A DNA stretch of 64,000 nt from Xylanibacter ruminicola (GTDB taxonomy: Bacteria; Bacteroidota; Bacteroidia; Bacteroidales; Bacteroidaceae): positions 1 through 64,000 of the forward strand of contig NZ_FRBD01000009.1 in the NCBI RefSeq assembly GCF_900142525.1, in the 5' to 3' direction. The position numbers and the translations under genes are program-made. Shown here piece by piece: positions 26,130 through 34,996 of this stretch. How positions within the stretch are numbered: the stretch's first letter is position 1; every line of letters begins with the position of its first letter. Under the pieces are notes generated by a model. That model was given only the letters and a program-made list of their open reading frames with translations. It was not told the DNA's origin and ran no database searches.

Positions 26130-28928
26130 CTACTGATATTTTGAAGGCGACACCCCAAAATACTTCTTAAATACAGTGCTGAAATACTTAGGATTATCAA
26201 ATCCAGAAAGAGCAGACACTTCGGTAACACTACGTCCACTACGCAATAAAGCAGCAGCATGCTCTAATCGAATAATTCGTATAAAGTCTTGGGGTGATTT
26301 TCCTGTATACGACTTAAGTTTGACGTAGAATAGCGTCCGACTCATAGCCATCTCACGGCAAAGACGATCGATAGAGAACTCTGAGTCACTCAAATTCTCT
26401 ACAATCAAACGCGTAGCTCTGTCAACAAAGTCTCTACCGCTGTCATTATCCTCTATAGCAACATCCGTTTCTGCAAGCAATTCTTTAGGCGAAGATGCGG
26501 AAGATGATGATGGAACCTGTTGCATCAGTTGCAGATAGTCAATAGACAGTCGCATATACTTCTCTTGAAGTCGGTACACACGCCAAGCTCCCCAAAATGT
26601 TAACAGCAATAACGCGATATAAACACACCACATCCACCAACTATTCCACCAAGGGCGACCAATGGTTATAATAAGTTGCTGTGTGTCAACCACCTCACCA
26701 CAAGTACGACTAGTACACTGAATTGTAAGCAGATGCCGTCCTGGCTCCATACTGACAAAACGGATAGACTGCTGATCAGTAGGCTGACTCCACTCACCGT
26801 CATCGATTTTATAGCGATAGGAAATATCATAGTGATGACGCATATTAACGCTCTCAAACAACACATCGAAGGTGCGCTGACTATAAGACAGATAGATGCG
26901 TTGCTCCTGAACCATGGCTAAATCGATATGACCTAAATCATTATCAGATTTTATATAATTCACACCTAAAATCACAAGTTTTGTCTTGTAATTAAGAGGC
27001 TGAACGCCCTCAGGATGCACAACTACAGCTCCAGTAGTAGAGCCAAAGACAATATCGCCATTTGGCAGATTCTGAACTGCACCACGCGAATATTCACGAT
27101 CTAAGCCATAGCAATAGTTCACGTTTACGATGGTATATGACTCATCTGTCTTTACATACGCCAAGCCTTCATCGGTTGCTATCCAGATACGTCCGTCTTT
27201 CCCCTTAACCAGACTTCTGACATAATTAGATGGGAGACCATTATCAACGGTAAGTTGACGACTTTGGCGTTTGGTCATGTGATAGACATAAACACCTCCA
27301 CCATCAGTAGCAATCCACAACTCCGGCCCCAAAGCCAACAGATGGGTTACAAACGGATTAACATCAGTAACTCCAGCGGGCGCATAATTCAAATCCTTTA
27401 TCTCATCATTGTCGGGCGTAACAAGTTTCAAGCCGAATGCGGTTCCTATAGCAATCTGTCCTGAAGCCAACTGTGTAATAGCCTGCACATCGTGTATAGG
27501 ATAACAGCGAATTACGCCACTACTGGATTTCTGAATTAAATCGCCATTAAGACTACCCACCCACCAGTTTCCATTTTTATCATGATAAGTTGCATAAACA
27601 TGATTATCCTTTAGCGTGCTATTATTAACGGTATAAATGTGACGAACTTGAGCCTGAGAATCTATCACATAAATGCCCTTACCATAAGTTGACACGAGAA
27701 CAGTTCCATCGGGGTGTTTAGTGGCACTCAAGACTACAATTCCTTGACAACTGTGACGCCATTGACCAGTGGTTTGATTATAAATACTGATACCATTATC
27801 AGTACCCATCAGAACTAAATCATCAGAAAGAGGCATCACGGTATTCACATGGTCGTTCGAAAGAGTTTCGCGATCGTTTGCAGTATGCCGAAAGATAGCT
27901 ATTGTACTACCTATTGGACGTGCAATGTCAATACCTCCTGAATAGGTACCTATCACAATGTTTTTCCAGGAGTCAACGACCATACTGTAAACTCCATTTC
28001 CATGCAGCACTCCATGATTTGTTTCGTTGGCATCGAACAATAAGGAGCACTCACCACGACCATCACGCGACATCTGCCAAACGCCTTCACCATCAGATCC
28101 TACAAGCATCGTATCATCGTCGTACGGACAGATACTGCGAATAGGATTTCCATGAATCAATCCTCCTGTTAGGCTGACAAACTGATCGGTGGAAACACGG
28201 CCATCACGTCCAAACGTAACAACATGTAGACCGTTTTCATAGCCACCCAACCACAATTTGCCCGATAGTTCATCATAATAAGCACTCTCCGTATTATAAG
28301 TAAGCAACTTTCGACCTTTTTCATTGAAAACACCTTCGCGGGCACAAAAAAGCAGTCTATCTTTTGTGGCAACAATATTGTTTACATAGATACCCTTTAC
28401 AATCTGCCTAAAAGAATTGTCTGTCAGAATATAAACACCATCGTGCAAAGCCAGATATATCCCACGATCAGTTAGCTGTATATCATTAAGGGCTACCTCA
28501 TAACCAAGTTTCTTTGATATTTGAGCAATCAGTTCAAACCTGTCAAGACTGACATTGAATTTAAACAAGGAACCGCGATTGTCGAAAGCATATACCTCTT
28601 TTGACTCTGCAGTTACATGTATCACTCTGCCGCCCAAGTGATTAAAAGGTACTTTGTCATCAAGTCGATAAGTTCTAACCTTGGAACCATTGAAACGGCC
28701 GACACCCTTTAGAGACGACCACCAAATGGCCCCTGATGAAGACTGACAAACAGAGAAAATACGCTGATTATCAAGTCCTTCTGCTTTTCCTAAATGCGAA
28801 ATTGTAAAATCGGCAGTACGCAATGCCATACTGGCAGTACTATTTACTACCATCACGCATACCAATAAACCTACCCTCAGCAGGAATATCGGCCAGTTGC
28901 GACAATCTATCAGTTTACTCAACTTCAT
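26130..28928 (-). CDS. Membrane sensor-regulator: beta-propeller, Y_Y_Y, one membrane helix, AraC domain (no kinase)
   Basis: 932 residues. A signal/anchor lies at about 12-35. Residues about 40-660 form two-component-type propeller repeats (for example VMPLSDDLVLMGTDNGI and DGRIWIATDEGLAYV), followed by a Y_Y_Y domain (ISYRYKIDDGEWSQ) and one membrane helix near 766-784. The cytoplasmic part is only a linker and an AraC helix-turn-helix (about 826-932, ending in GFDNPKYFSTVFKKYFGVSP). Hybrid two-component regulators of this group normally have a histidine kinase and receiver between helix and AraC; both are absent, without a frameshift. Likely controls the adjacent GH5/SusCD genes. It overlaps the upstream CvfB-like gene by 4 bases. 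Confidence 0.85.
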   Translation of the reverse strand: MKLSKLIDCRNWPIFLLRVGLLVCVMVVNSTASMALRTADFTISHLGKAEGLDNQRIFSVCQSSSGAIWWSSLKGVGRFNGSKVRTYRLDDKVPFNHLGGRVIHVTAESKEVYAFDNRGSLFKFNVSLDRFELIAQISKKLGYEVALNDIQLTDRGIYLALHDGVYILTDNSFRQIVKGIYVNNIVATKDRLLFCAREGVFNEKGRKLLTYNTESAYYDELSGKLWLGGYENGLHVVTFGRDGRVSTDQFVSLTGGLIHGNPIRSICPYDDDTMLVGSDGEGVWQMSRDGRGECSLLFDANETNHGVLHGNGVYSMVVDSWKNIVIGTYSGGIDIARPIGSTIAIFRHTANDRETLSNDHVNTVMPLSDDLVLMGTDNGISIYNQTTGQWRHSCQGIVVLSATKHPDGTVLVSTYGKGIYVIDSQAQVRHIYTVNNSTLKDNHVYATYHDKNGNWWVGSLNGDLIQKSSSGVIRCYPIHDVQAITQLASGQIAIGTAFGLKLVTPDNDEIKDLNYAPAGVTDVNPFVTHLLALGPELWIATDGGGVYVYHMTKRQSRQLTVDNGLPSNYVRSLVKGKDGRIWIATDEGLAYVKTDESYTIVNVNYCYGLDREYSRGAVQNLPNGDIVFGSTTGAVVVHPEGVQPLNYKTKLVILGVNYIKSDNDLGHIDLAMVQEQRIYLSYSQRTFDVLFESVNMRHHYDISYRYKIDDGEWSQPTDQQSIRFVSMEPGRHLLTIQCTSRTCGEVVDTQQLIITIGRPWWNSWWMWCVYIALLLLTFWGAWRVYRLQEKYMRLSIDYLQLMQQVPSSSSASSPKELLAETDVAIEDNDSGRDFVDRATRLIVENLSDSEFSIDRLCREMAMSRTLFYVKLKSYTGKSPQDFIRIIRLEHAAALLRSGRSVTEVSALSGFDNPKYFSTVFKKYFGVSPSKYQ

Positions 28929-29770
28929 TTAGCCAGGTATATACCATCATCAGCTATAGTTATCAATCTACGTTTATACAAATCTCCTACGGCTTTCTTG
29001 TAGGCCTTCTTAGAAACCTGGAAACGGTCGTAGATGAGTTCAGCAGGCGATTTATCACCAAGATTGCAATAGCCGTCGTTCTCGTAGAGATAACGCAGCA
29101 AGGTCTCGGCAAAGTCGAGCGTCTGCTGACGACCAGTTTGCTGTAGCACAATATCAATCTTACCGTCTTGGCGAACATGATCTATGTATGCTTTCAACCT
29201 CATACCACTATGCAAAGGTTGGAATATCTGATTCTCGAACACCAAACCTTGGAACTTATTATTAACGATAACCTTAAAACCTAGGTCGGTCTTTTGCCAC
29301 ACAAGAATATCAACCTCGACGCCATGCTGGAGCTGTGGCAGGTCATTAATAGTTGGTGTAGTAAGATACTTCTCGACCTTGGCAGTAGCCATTAATCGAT
29401 AGCTGTCCTCATCAACCTTAATATAAACAATGTGACGCTGCCCTTGCTCCATGCGCTTTTTCTGCTCACGGAAAGGACAGAAGATGTCCTTCATCAAGCC
29501 CCAATTGAGAAAGGCACCAAACTGATTGACCCAAGCCACCTCAAGACTCACAAATTCACCTACCTTAGCATAAGGTTTCTCTGTAGTAGCCACAGGCCGT
29601 TCTTCCTGGTCAAGATAAATAAACACTGTTATCTCGTCACCAATCTTCATATCGTTGGTAACATAACGCTGCGGAAGCAGAATTTCACCTTCATCGCCTC
29701 CGTCCAAGTAAAGTCCGAAATCTACGGACTTAACTATCTTTAGATTATTAAAATCGCCAAGTTTGATCAT
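28925..29770 (-). CDS. CvfB-like S1 RNA-binding protein
   Basis: 281 residues. Tandem S1-like OB folds: residues about 1-60 ([21 protein letters not shown]), about 66-130 ([18 protein letters not shown] with DIFCPFREQ) and about 150-210 ([20 protein letters not shown]), then a winged-helix end ([20 protein letters not shown]). This is the CvfB/YitL layout. Family members bind RNA and affect virulence factors in staphylococci; the role here is unknown. It overlaps lolD upstream and the sensor-regulator gene downstream by 4 bases each, so translation of all three is probably coupled. Confidence 0.85.
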   Translation of the reverse strand: MIKLGDFNNLKIVKSVDFGLYLDGGDEGEILLPQRYVTNDMKIGDEITVFIYLDQEERPVATTEKPYAKVGEFVSLEVAWVNQFGAFLNWGLMKDIFCPFREQKKRMEQGQRHIVYIKVDEDSYRLMATAKVEKYLTTPTINDLPQLQHGVEVDILVWQKTDLGFKVIVNNKFQGLVFENQIFQPLHSGMRLKAYIDHVRQDGKIDIVLQQTGRQQTLDFAETLLRYLYENDGYCNLGDKSPAELIYDRFQVSKKAYKKAVGDLYKRRLITIADDGIYLAK

Positions 29771-30432
29771 AGTTTTTCCTGCGGCAAAATAAGTCCATCC
29801 TTTAAATGGATTGTTCTATCAGTAATGGTAGCCAACTGTTCATCGTGGGTAACGATGACGAAAGTCTGACCGAACTGATTACGAAGGTCGAAGAACAACT
29901 GGTGGAGTTCTTCCTTGTTCTTAGTGTCGAGAGAGCCCGATGGTTCATCAGCCAGGATGACTGCAGGATTGTTAACCAGCGCACGAGCCACAGCCACTCG
30001 CTGTTTCTCACCACCAGAGAGTTCGTTAGGCTTATGGGCCGCACGATCAGCCAAGCCCATAAACTGCAACAATTCTTGTGCACGCTGTTTGGCCTTTTTG
30101 GGCGAAGTGCCGGCGATATAAGCCGGAATCATGATATTCTCTATAGCAGTAAACTCGGGCAACAGCTGATGAAACTGGAATACAAAACCCAAATGCTGGT
30201 TACGGAAATCAGACAGTTTCCTGGTAGAGAGATTACTGGTATCGATGCCATCTACGATGACTTGTCCGCTGTCAGGGCGATCAAGTGTGCCGATAATCTG
30301 CAGCAGAGTTGTCTTTCCGGCACCACTTGGGCCTACAATACTTACAACCTCGCCCTTATCTATATGAAGGTCGATGCCTTTAAGTACTTGTAATGAGCCA
30401 AAGCTCTTAGTAATATTCTTTATATCAATCAT
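29767..30432 (-). CDS. lolD: Lipoprotein-release type ABC transporter ATPase (LolD-like)
   Basis: 221 residues. Walker A GPSGAGKT (34-41), Q-loop [20 protein letters not shown] signature LSGGEKQR, Walker [13 protein letters not shown] and the switch His in VTHDE are all present. The LLPEFTA.EN region is typical of LolD/MacB-type ATPases, which power release of lipoproteins or other substrates from the inner membrane. No LolC/E permease is next to it. It lies 6 bases after the antiporter gene. Confidence 0.88.
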   Translation of the reverse strand: MIDIKNITKSFGSLQVLKGIDLHIDKGEVVSIVGPSGAGKTTLLQIIGTLDRPDSGQVIVDGIDTSNLSTRKLSDFRNQHLGFVFQFHQLLPEFTAIENIMIPAYIAGTSPKKAKQRAQELLQFMGLADRAAHKPNELSGGEKQRVAVARALVNNPAVILADEPSGSLDTKNKEELHQLFFDLRNQFGQTFVIVTHDEQLATITDRTIHLKDGLILPQEKL

Positions 30433-30438
30433 AATTTC

Positions 30439-32571
30439 TCAATTTTTCACCTTCTTCTGATGTATCCAGCGCAAGATGGTATCGTAGATACTATTCTCCT
30501 CATGGTGCTGTGCTTCGGTAAAGCTCATGCGCTCATCCTTGGTATCACCATGCTGATCGGGGAAGATGATCATCAGATTCTTGCCAGAGAAATGCTTCTG
30601 CAACTCATCTGGCAATCGCTCAAGCGCTGTCTTATATGAAATGGTACCCTTACGGGCAGTAACTACTACAAACAGATGGTCTTCATCGATATCGGCCGCC
30701 AACTGGGGTAACTCGTTCCAATGAGCCATATAGGTATAATCAGCCCGAACATTGGGATGACGGTTGTTGATGTATTGCTTGATAAGCTCCAGACTCTCGT
30801 GACGGCCATGGAACTGTATGCGACAATCCAGCTGACCAGCTAAACGGCTCAATCGTTCCAACCAGCGATTGAACCCTGGTTCAAACTCGGCTCGCGAAGG
30901 AACAGCTACACGGATACGACGCAACGTGGGCATGGGCTGAACAAAACGCATCAGAATAATCTGACGGTTCAAACCATTATACAAACTCTGTATGAACTCA
31001 CCCCAGAACCTTGGGTTGATATCAGTATGCACGTGCATACCCATGATAATCTCAGAACAGGCAAACTCACGGAAAGCATGTTTAATGCCGTTGGCAATAT
31101 TAGTAGCCAAACGGACCTGAGTCTGCACATTCACATCGCTGGCGCTGGCAGTTTGTTGCAATTGTTCCAGCAGTCGCAATCCCTCTTCGCGAGCAGCATT
31201 GCTGTTCTGATCGTCGTAAACCACATTAAGCGCCACCAAATCGCGATTCAATCGCTGATTGCGCATAAACATCGACAGATAAAGCAGATGCGGTGCAATC
31301 TCAGGATATTTTACGCAGAGCAGAATCTTCTCGTCGTCGTCCTTAGGCGCATCGGTCTGCAGATGAGTCTTCTCCTGAATGATAATCTGCTTTGAGGCAT
31401 GCTCGGTCATCATGGTACTGATGATACAGGTAAACAGAATCATCATGATGATACCGTTCAACATATCATCGCCTACAAGATACTCGCCAGGAGCCACCTC
31501 TAGTCGAATACCTACCATCACCATAGCAATGGCACCTGCAGCATGGGCCGAAGTCAAGCCGAACATCATGTGACCATCGGCTTTTGACAAACGGAAAAGC
31601 AGACTACACATATACGCAGCTATGGCTTTGCCGAAGGTGCCGAAGAACACAATGAGCGCCACAACCCACACCACCTGAACGCTGGTAAACAACGTGCGCA
31701 GATTGATGAGCATGCCCACACCAATCAGGAAATAAGGGATAAACAGGGCGTTGCCGATGAACTCAATGCGGTTCATAAGGGGCGACACACGTGGTATATA
31801 CCTATTTAATATAAGACCAGAGAAGAAAGCACCAAACACACCCTCGATGCCAATGAGCGATGAGAGGGCTGCACTCAGGAACATAACCGCCATGACAAAG
31901 ATATACTGCATGACGGCATCACTATATCGACGCAGGAAGTAGCGGGTGAGCTTAGGTATCAAAATGACACTACCCACACAGAAGGTGGCAAACTTTACCA
32001 CAAACATCACCCAAAATAGCCAGTTACTATCCTTGCTAAACGACCCGGAAAGAGCGGCCAACATGACCAGTGCCATAAAGAGTGATATCATAGATGAGCC
32101 CACACTCAAGGCCACGCTCTGATGACGCTGCAAGCCATATCGACCGATGATTGGATAGGCAATCAGAGTGTTAGATGCCATAATACATCCCAACAGGAAC
32201 GATGCCGATGCCGAATAATCTAGAATTGTCATCGACATGATATAGGTAAGTATCAGCGGAATGAAGCAGGTAAGCAGACCAAATAGCAGGAATCTACGCG
32301 AGTGTTTCTTCACGCCCTCCATATCCATCTCGAGACCGGCCAGAAACATAATGTAGTACAGACCTACACGCCCGAAGAGCTCAAACGAGTTATCACGCTC
32401 TAGTATATTAAATCCATATTGACCGATAGCGATACCAGCAAGCACCATACCGATGATATGCGGAATTCTAAGTTTACTCATCACAATAGGAGCAAACAGA
32501 ATGATCATCAGCACCACAAAAAAGATAAAAGTTGGGTCTGTAATCGGCAAATATGATAATAATAATGTCAT
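30439..32571 (-). CDS. CPA2-type cation/proton antiporter with C-terminal USP-like region
   Basis: 710 residues from the ATG at 32571 (MTLLLSYLPITDPTF). A longer frame runs upstream to 33057 but is antisense to asd and beyond the promoter, so it is rejected. Residues about 1-400 form 11-13 membrane helices of the Na+/H+ exchanger fold (for example IIGMVLAGIAIGQYGFNIL, YYIMFLAGLEMDMEGV, SLIGIEGVFGAFFSGL with a conserved acidic residue). The C-terminal 290 residues are soluble and look like two universal-stress-protein-type regions. Head of an operon with lolD, the CvfB-like gene and the sensor-regulator. Confidence 0.87.
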   Translation of the reverse strand: MTLLLSYLPITDPTFIFFVVLMIILFAPIVMSKLRIPHIIGMVLAGIAIGQYGFNILERDNSFELFGRVGLYYIMFLAGLEMDMEGVKKHSRRFLLFGLLTCFIPLILTYIMSMTILDYSASASFLLGCIMASNTLIAYPIIGRYGLQRHQSVALSVGSSMISLFMALVMLAALSGSFSKDSNWLFWVMFVVKFATFCVGSVILIPKLTRYFLRRYSDAVMQYIFVMAVMFLSAALSSLIGIEGVFGAFFSGLILNRYIPRVSPLMNRIEFIGNALFIPYFLIGVGMLINLRTLFTSVQVVWVVALIVFFGTFGKAIAAYMCSLLFRLSKADGHMMFGLTSAHAAGAIAMVMVGIRLEVAPGEYLVGDDMLNGIIMMILFTCIISTMMTEHASKQIIIQEKTHLQTDAPKDDDEKILLCVKYPEIAPHLLYLSMFMRNQRLNRDLVALNVVYDDQNSNAAREEGLRLLEQLQQTASASDVNVQTQVRLATNIANGIKHAFREFACSEIIMGMHVHTDINPRFWGEFIQSLYNGLNRQIILMRFVQPMPTLRRIRVAVPSRAEFEPGFNRWLERLSRLAGQLDCRIQFHGRHESLELIKQYINNRHPNVRADYTYMAHWNELPQLAADIDEDHLFVVVTARKGTISYKTALERLPDELQKHFSGKNLMIIFPDQHGDTKDERMSFTEAQHHEENSIYDTILRWIHQKKVKN

Positions 32572-32579
32572 TTTGGCTA

Positions 32580-32587
32580 CAAAGGTA
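32580..32587 (-). promoter_or_regulatory. -7 box TACCTTTG for the antiporter operon
   Basis: Exact TAnnTTTG match close to the ATG at 32571 (8 bases), implying a very short or absent leader. Confidence 0.65.
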
Positions 32588-32619
32588 GGCATTTTTTTGG
32601 TAAAATGAAAAAAAAAACA

Positions 32620-32627
32620 TAATTTTG
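32620..32627 (+). promoter_or_regulatory. Promoter of asd
   Basis: TAATTTTG fits the -7 consensus and a TTTG lies at about 32596-32599, giving the normal -33 spacing. The asd ATG is 36 bases downstream. Confidence 0.75.
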
Positions 32628-32662
32628 CGGCCAAATTGTAACCAATTAAAGGATTTAGCAAG

Positions 32663-33676
32663 ATGAAAGTAGCAATTGTAGGTGCGAGTGGAGCCGTAGG
32701 ACAGGAATTCCTGCGCATTCTCGCCGAGAGAAATTTCCCAATGGATGAACTGGTGTTGTTTGGATCAGAGCGTAGTGCTGGTACTAAGTACAACTTCAAG
32801 GGTAAGGAGATTGAGGTGAAACTTCTGCAGCACAACGACGACTTTAAGGATGTGGATATCGCGTTCACATCAGCAGGTGCTGGTACATCAAAGGAATTTG
32901 CTGAGACCATCACTAAGTACGGTGCTGTAATGATTGACAACTCGAGTGCTTTCCGTATGGACGACGATGTACCCTTGGTTGTTCCCGAGTGCAATGCCGA
33001 GGATGCTTTGAACCGCCCACGTGGTATCATTGCCAACCCTAACTGCACCACCATCATGATGGTAGTAGTACTGCAGCCTCTGGAGAAGATTTCTCACATC
33101 AAGCGCATTCATGTTGCATCATATCAAAGTGCTTCAGGTGCAGGTGCCGCCGCCATGGCCGAACTGCAGCAGCAGTACAAGGAAATGGTAGAGGATGGCG
33201 AGGTAAAGACCGTTAAGAAGTTTGCCCATCAGTTGGCTTACAATGTGATTCCACAGATTGACGTATTCCAACCCAACGGATATACCAAGGAGGAGATGAA
33301 GATGTTCAACGAGACCCGCAAGATTATGCATACCGACGCCAAGTGCTCGGCCATGTGCGTGCGTGTAAGCTCGCTGCGCTCTCACTCTGAGAGTGTTTGG
33401 ATTGAGACCGAGAAGCCCATTAGCGTTGAGGAGGCACAGAAGGCTATCGCCGCTGCTCCTGGCTGTACACTGAAAGATGATCCTGCAACACTCACCTACC
33501 CCATGCCACTCGAAACAGCTGGCAAGGACGATGTTTACGTAGGACGTGTTCGTAAGGATATCAGCGACGAAAATGGTCTTACCTTCTGGCTGTCGGGCGA
33601 CCAGATCCGTAAGGGTGCCGCCCTGAACGCCGTTCAGATTGCAGAATATCTGGTAAAGGTAGGAAACGTAAAATAG
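32663..33676 (+). CDS. asd: Aspartate-semialdehyde dehydrogenase
   Basis: 337 residues, normal family length. NADP-binding [10 protein letters not shown] at 7-16; the catalytic Cys128 in [23 protein letters not shown]; and the C-terminal [19 protein letters not shown] are all standard. It reduces aspartyl phosphate to the semialdehyde, on the path to lysine, diaminopimelate, threonine and methionine. Cytoplasmic, single-gene unit, divergent from the antiporter operon across 91 bases. Confidence 0.96.
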   Translation: MKVAIVGASGAVGQEFLRILAERNFPMDELVLFGSERSAGTKYNFKGKEIEVKLLQHNDDFKDVDIAFTSAGAGTSKEFAETITKYGAVMIDNSSAFRMDDDVPLVVPECNAEDALNRPRGIIANPNCTTIMMVVVLQPLEKISHIKRIHVASYQSASGAGAAAMAELQQQYKEMVEDGEVKTVKKFAHQLAYNVIPQIDVFQPNGYTKEEMKMFNETRKIMHTDAKCSAMCVRVSSLRSHSESVWIETEKPISVEEAQKAIAAAPGCTLKDDPATLTYPMPLETAGKDDVYVGRVRKDISDENGLTFWLSGDQIRKGAALNAVQIAEYLVKVGNVK

Positions 33677-33689
33677 TGAATAACGAATA

Positions 33690-33766
33690 GTGAATAGTAA
33701 GATTATAGCAAAACACCTTGTGAATAGTTTAATGATACTATTCACTATTCACTGTTCACTATTCAC
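33690..33766 (+). repeat. TGAATAG / CTATTCA 7-base repeat cluster
   Basis: GTGAATAG occurs at 33690 and 33720, and four tandem CTATTCA-type units (one CTGTTCA) fill 33738-33766 in inverted sense, so the region can fold on itself. The tandem units lie inside the reading frame of the next gene and encode part of its signal peptide (FTIHCSLFTL). Confidence 0.7.
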
Positions 33767-34220
33767 TTTATCCTCTTGCGGTGGAGGCGACGACGACGGG
33801 CGCCGATTGGGCGAAATGATTGTTGGCACTTGGCAACGCGGCTGGGGCGAAGGCGATGTGGTGATAGAAGGCAACACTGAGTTAGAACCAGACAACTTCA
33901 CCTACGATCAGTTTGTGTTTCGTGGCGATGGAGCTTATAATGGTATGGTACGCAAGGGGTCTTTCTCTGCATACGACGACTATGGCCGAATCATCTATGA
34001 GGGCGACTATCAGTGCGACAATAATAATCTCAAATTGCAATACATAGACACCGATGGTATCAAGCGTACCATTCTAGCTCAAGTCGTTGAGTTTAGCGAC
34101 ACCTCTATCCGTTTTCGTTACGAAGAGGAACAGCATAACATAACCGTCACTTTCATTATCCGCAAGTTGAGTAATGAAAGTGGCGGTTATTATTCTTCAT
34201 CCTCTACTACATCGCTGTAG
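33732..34220 (+). CDS. Small lipoprotein, lipocalin-like, unknown
   Basis: 162 residues from the ATG at 33732; a GTG at 33690 in frame is possible but would lengthen the signal oddly. The signal MILFTIHCSLFTLSSC ends in LSSC, a good lipobox. The mature part starts with GGGDDDGRR, then GEMIVGTWQRGW, a typical first strand of lipocalin-like proteins, and continues as alternating strands (YNGMVRKGSFSAYDDYG). The 3' end overlaps the convergent DUF4249 gene by 31 bases. Function unknown. Confidence 0.65.
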   Translation: MILFTIHCSLFTLSSCGGGDDDGRRLGEMIVGTWQRGWGEGDVVIEGNTELEPDNFTYDQFVFRGDGAYNGMVRKGSFSAYDDYGRIIYEGDYQCDNNNLKLQYIDTDGIKRTILAQVVEFSDTSIRFRYEEEQHNITVTFIIRKLSNESGGYYSSSSTTSL

Positions 34221-34990
34221 TAGAAACTCTGATGATATTCTATCTCGTTGTAGGCTGAAAAGTAGCCTAGACATCCCCCTGTAAAGTTATCTATAGGATT
34301 AGTACCCGTACTCGACATTTGCTGCATGGAGTACAGATAATCGTAGGCTCGCTGGTCGATGGCGCGAATCACAATCTTCAGCACATCGCCATCCTGCAAC
34401 ACATCGCTACCTTTTTCGCCATCACGGAAGAAGGTGAACAATTGCTGCAACTCCTTATTAGGATTCTTATCATCTTTCATCACAGCCCAACGATATCCGA
34501 TACCATTACGATAGATGTGCATAAAGTACCAGTTAGTTTCATTGGGGATATCCTGCAATCGCAGGTCGCCAAACAGATAACGTTCTGTTAGCATCTTCTT
34601 CCGCACCAGTCTGAACTCGTTCATCTTTGGTGTACGCTGCATGGTTGATGTAGAAGAGAAATGATGCCCGTCTACATCAACTTCCAATAGGTACTCAGTG
34701 CCAGCAACGGCCTTAAACTTTGAGCGATAATACCCATTCCTTACAAATGGAATGGTGGCGCGAGTACCGTCATCGCCTGTTATCACCACCGTGGCATTAT
34801 CAACATCGCTACCCGTTGAGTTATTGTCCATCGCGTTGGTCTTGCTAACACGTATTTCAGAGCCCGTAGCAGATATGTTTCCTTCAACCACGTAACGCGA
34901 ATCAGCTTCGTGGTAGTCTATAACAATTTCCTTTTTGCAGGAAATCATACTTATCAAGCAGAAGAACATAAGCACATATCTCTTAACCAT
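34190..34990 (-). CDS. DUF4249 lipoprotein (partner of TonB receptor)
   Basis: 266 residues. Lipobox MISCKKE gives lipid Cys18. The first region YVVEGNISATGSEIRVSKT, then a beta-sandwich VVITGDDGTRATIPF and YLLEVDVDGHHFSSTSTMQRTP are as in DUF4249. These proteins are usually encoded directly after a TonB-dependent receptor, as here (6 bases after), and probably act as its surface partner, as SusD does for SusC. Ligand unknown. Confidence 0.85.
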   Translation of the reverse strand: MVKRYVLMFFCLISMISCKKEIVIDYHEADSRYVVEGNISATGSEIRVSKTNAMDNNSTGSDVDNATVVITGDDGTRATIPFVRNGYYRSKFKAVAGTEYLLEVDVDGHHFSSTSTMQRTPKMNEFRLVRKKMLTERYLFGDLRLQDIPNETNWYFMHIYRNGIGYRWAVMKDDKNPNKELQQLFTFFRDGEKGSDVLQDGDVLKIVIRAIDQRAYDYLYSMQQMSSTGTNPIDNFTGGCLGYFSAYNEIEYHQSFYYSDVVEDEE

Positions 34991-34996
34991 AGGGCA

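Noticed and set aside
32572-33057. N-terminal extension of the antiporter frame upstream of 32571
   Set aside because: It is antisense to the clear asd gene, lies beyond the promoter box at 32580, and has no family match; the membrane protein starts at MTLLLSYLPI.
33134-33745. 203-codon minus frame over asd
   Set aside because: Shadow of asd; its start comes from the repeated TGAATAG region and its sequence has no protein-like pattern.
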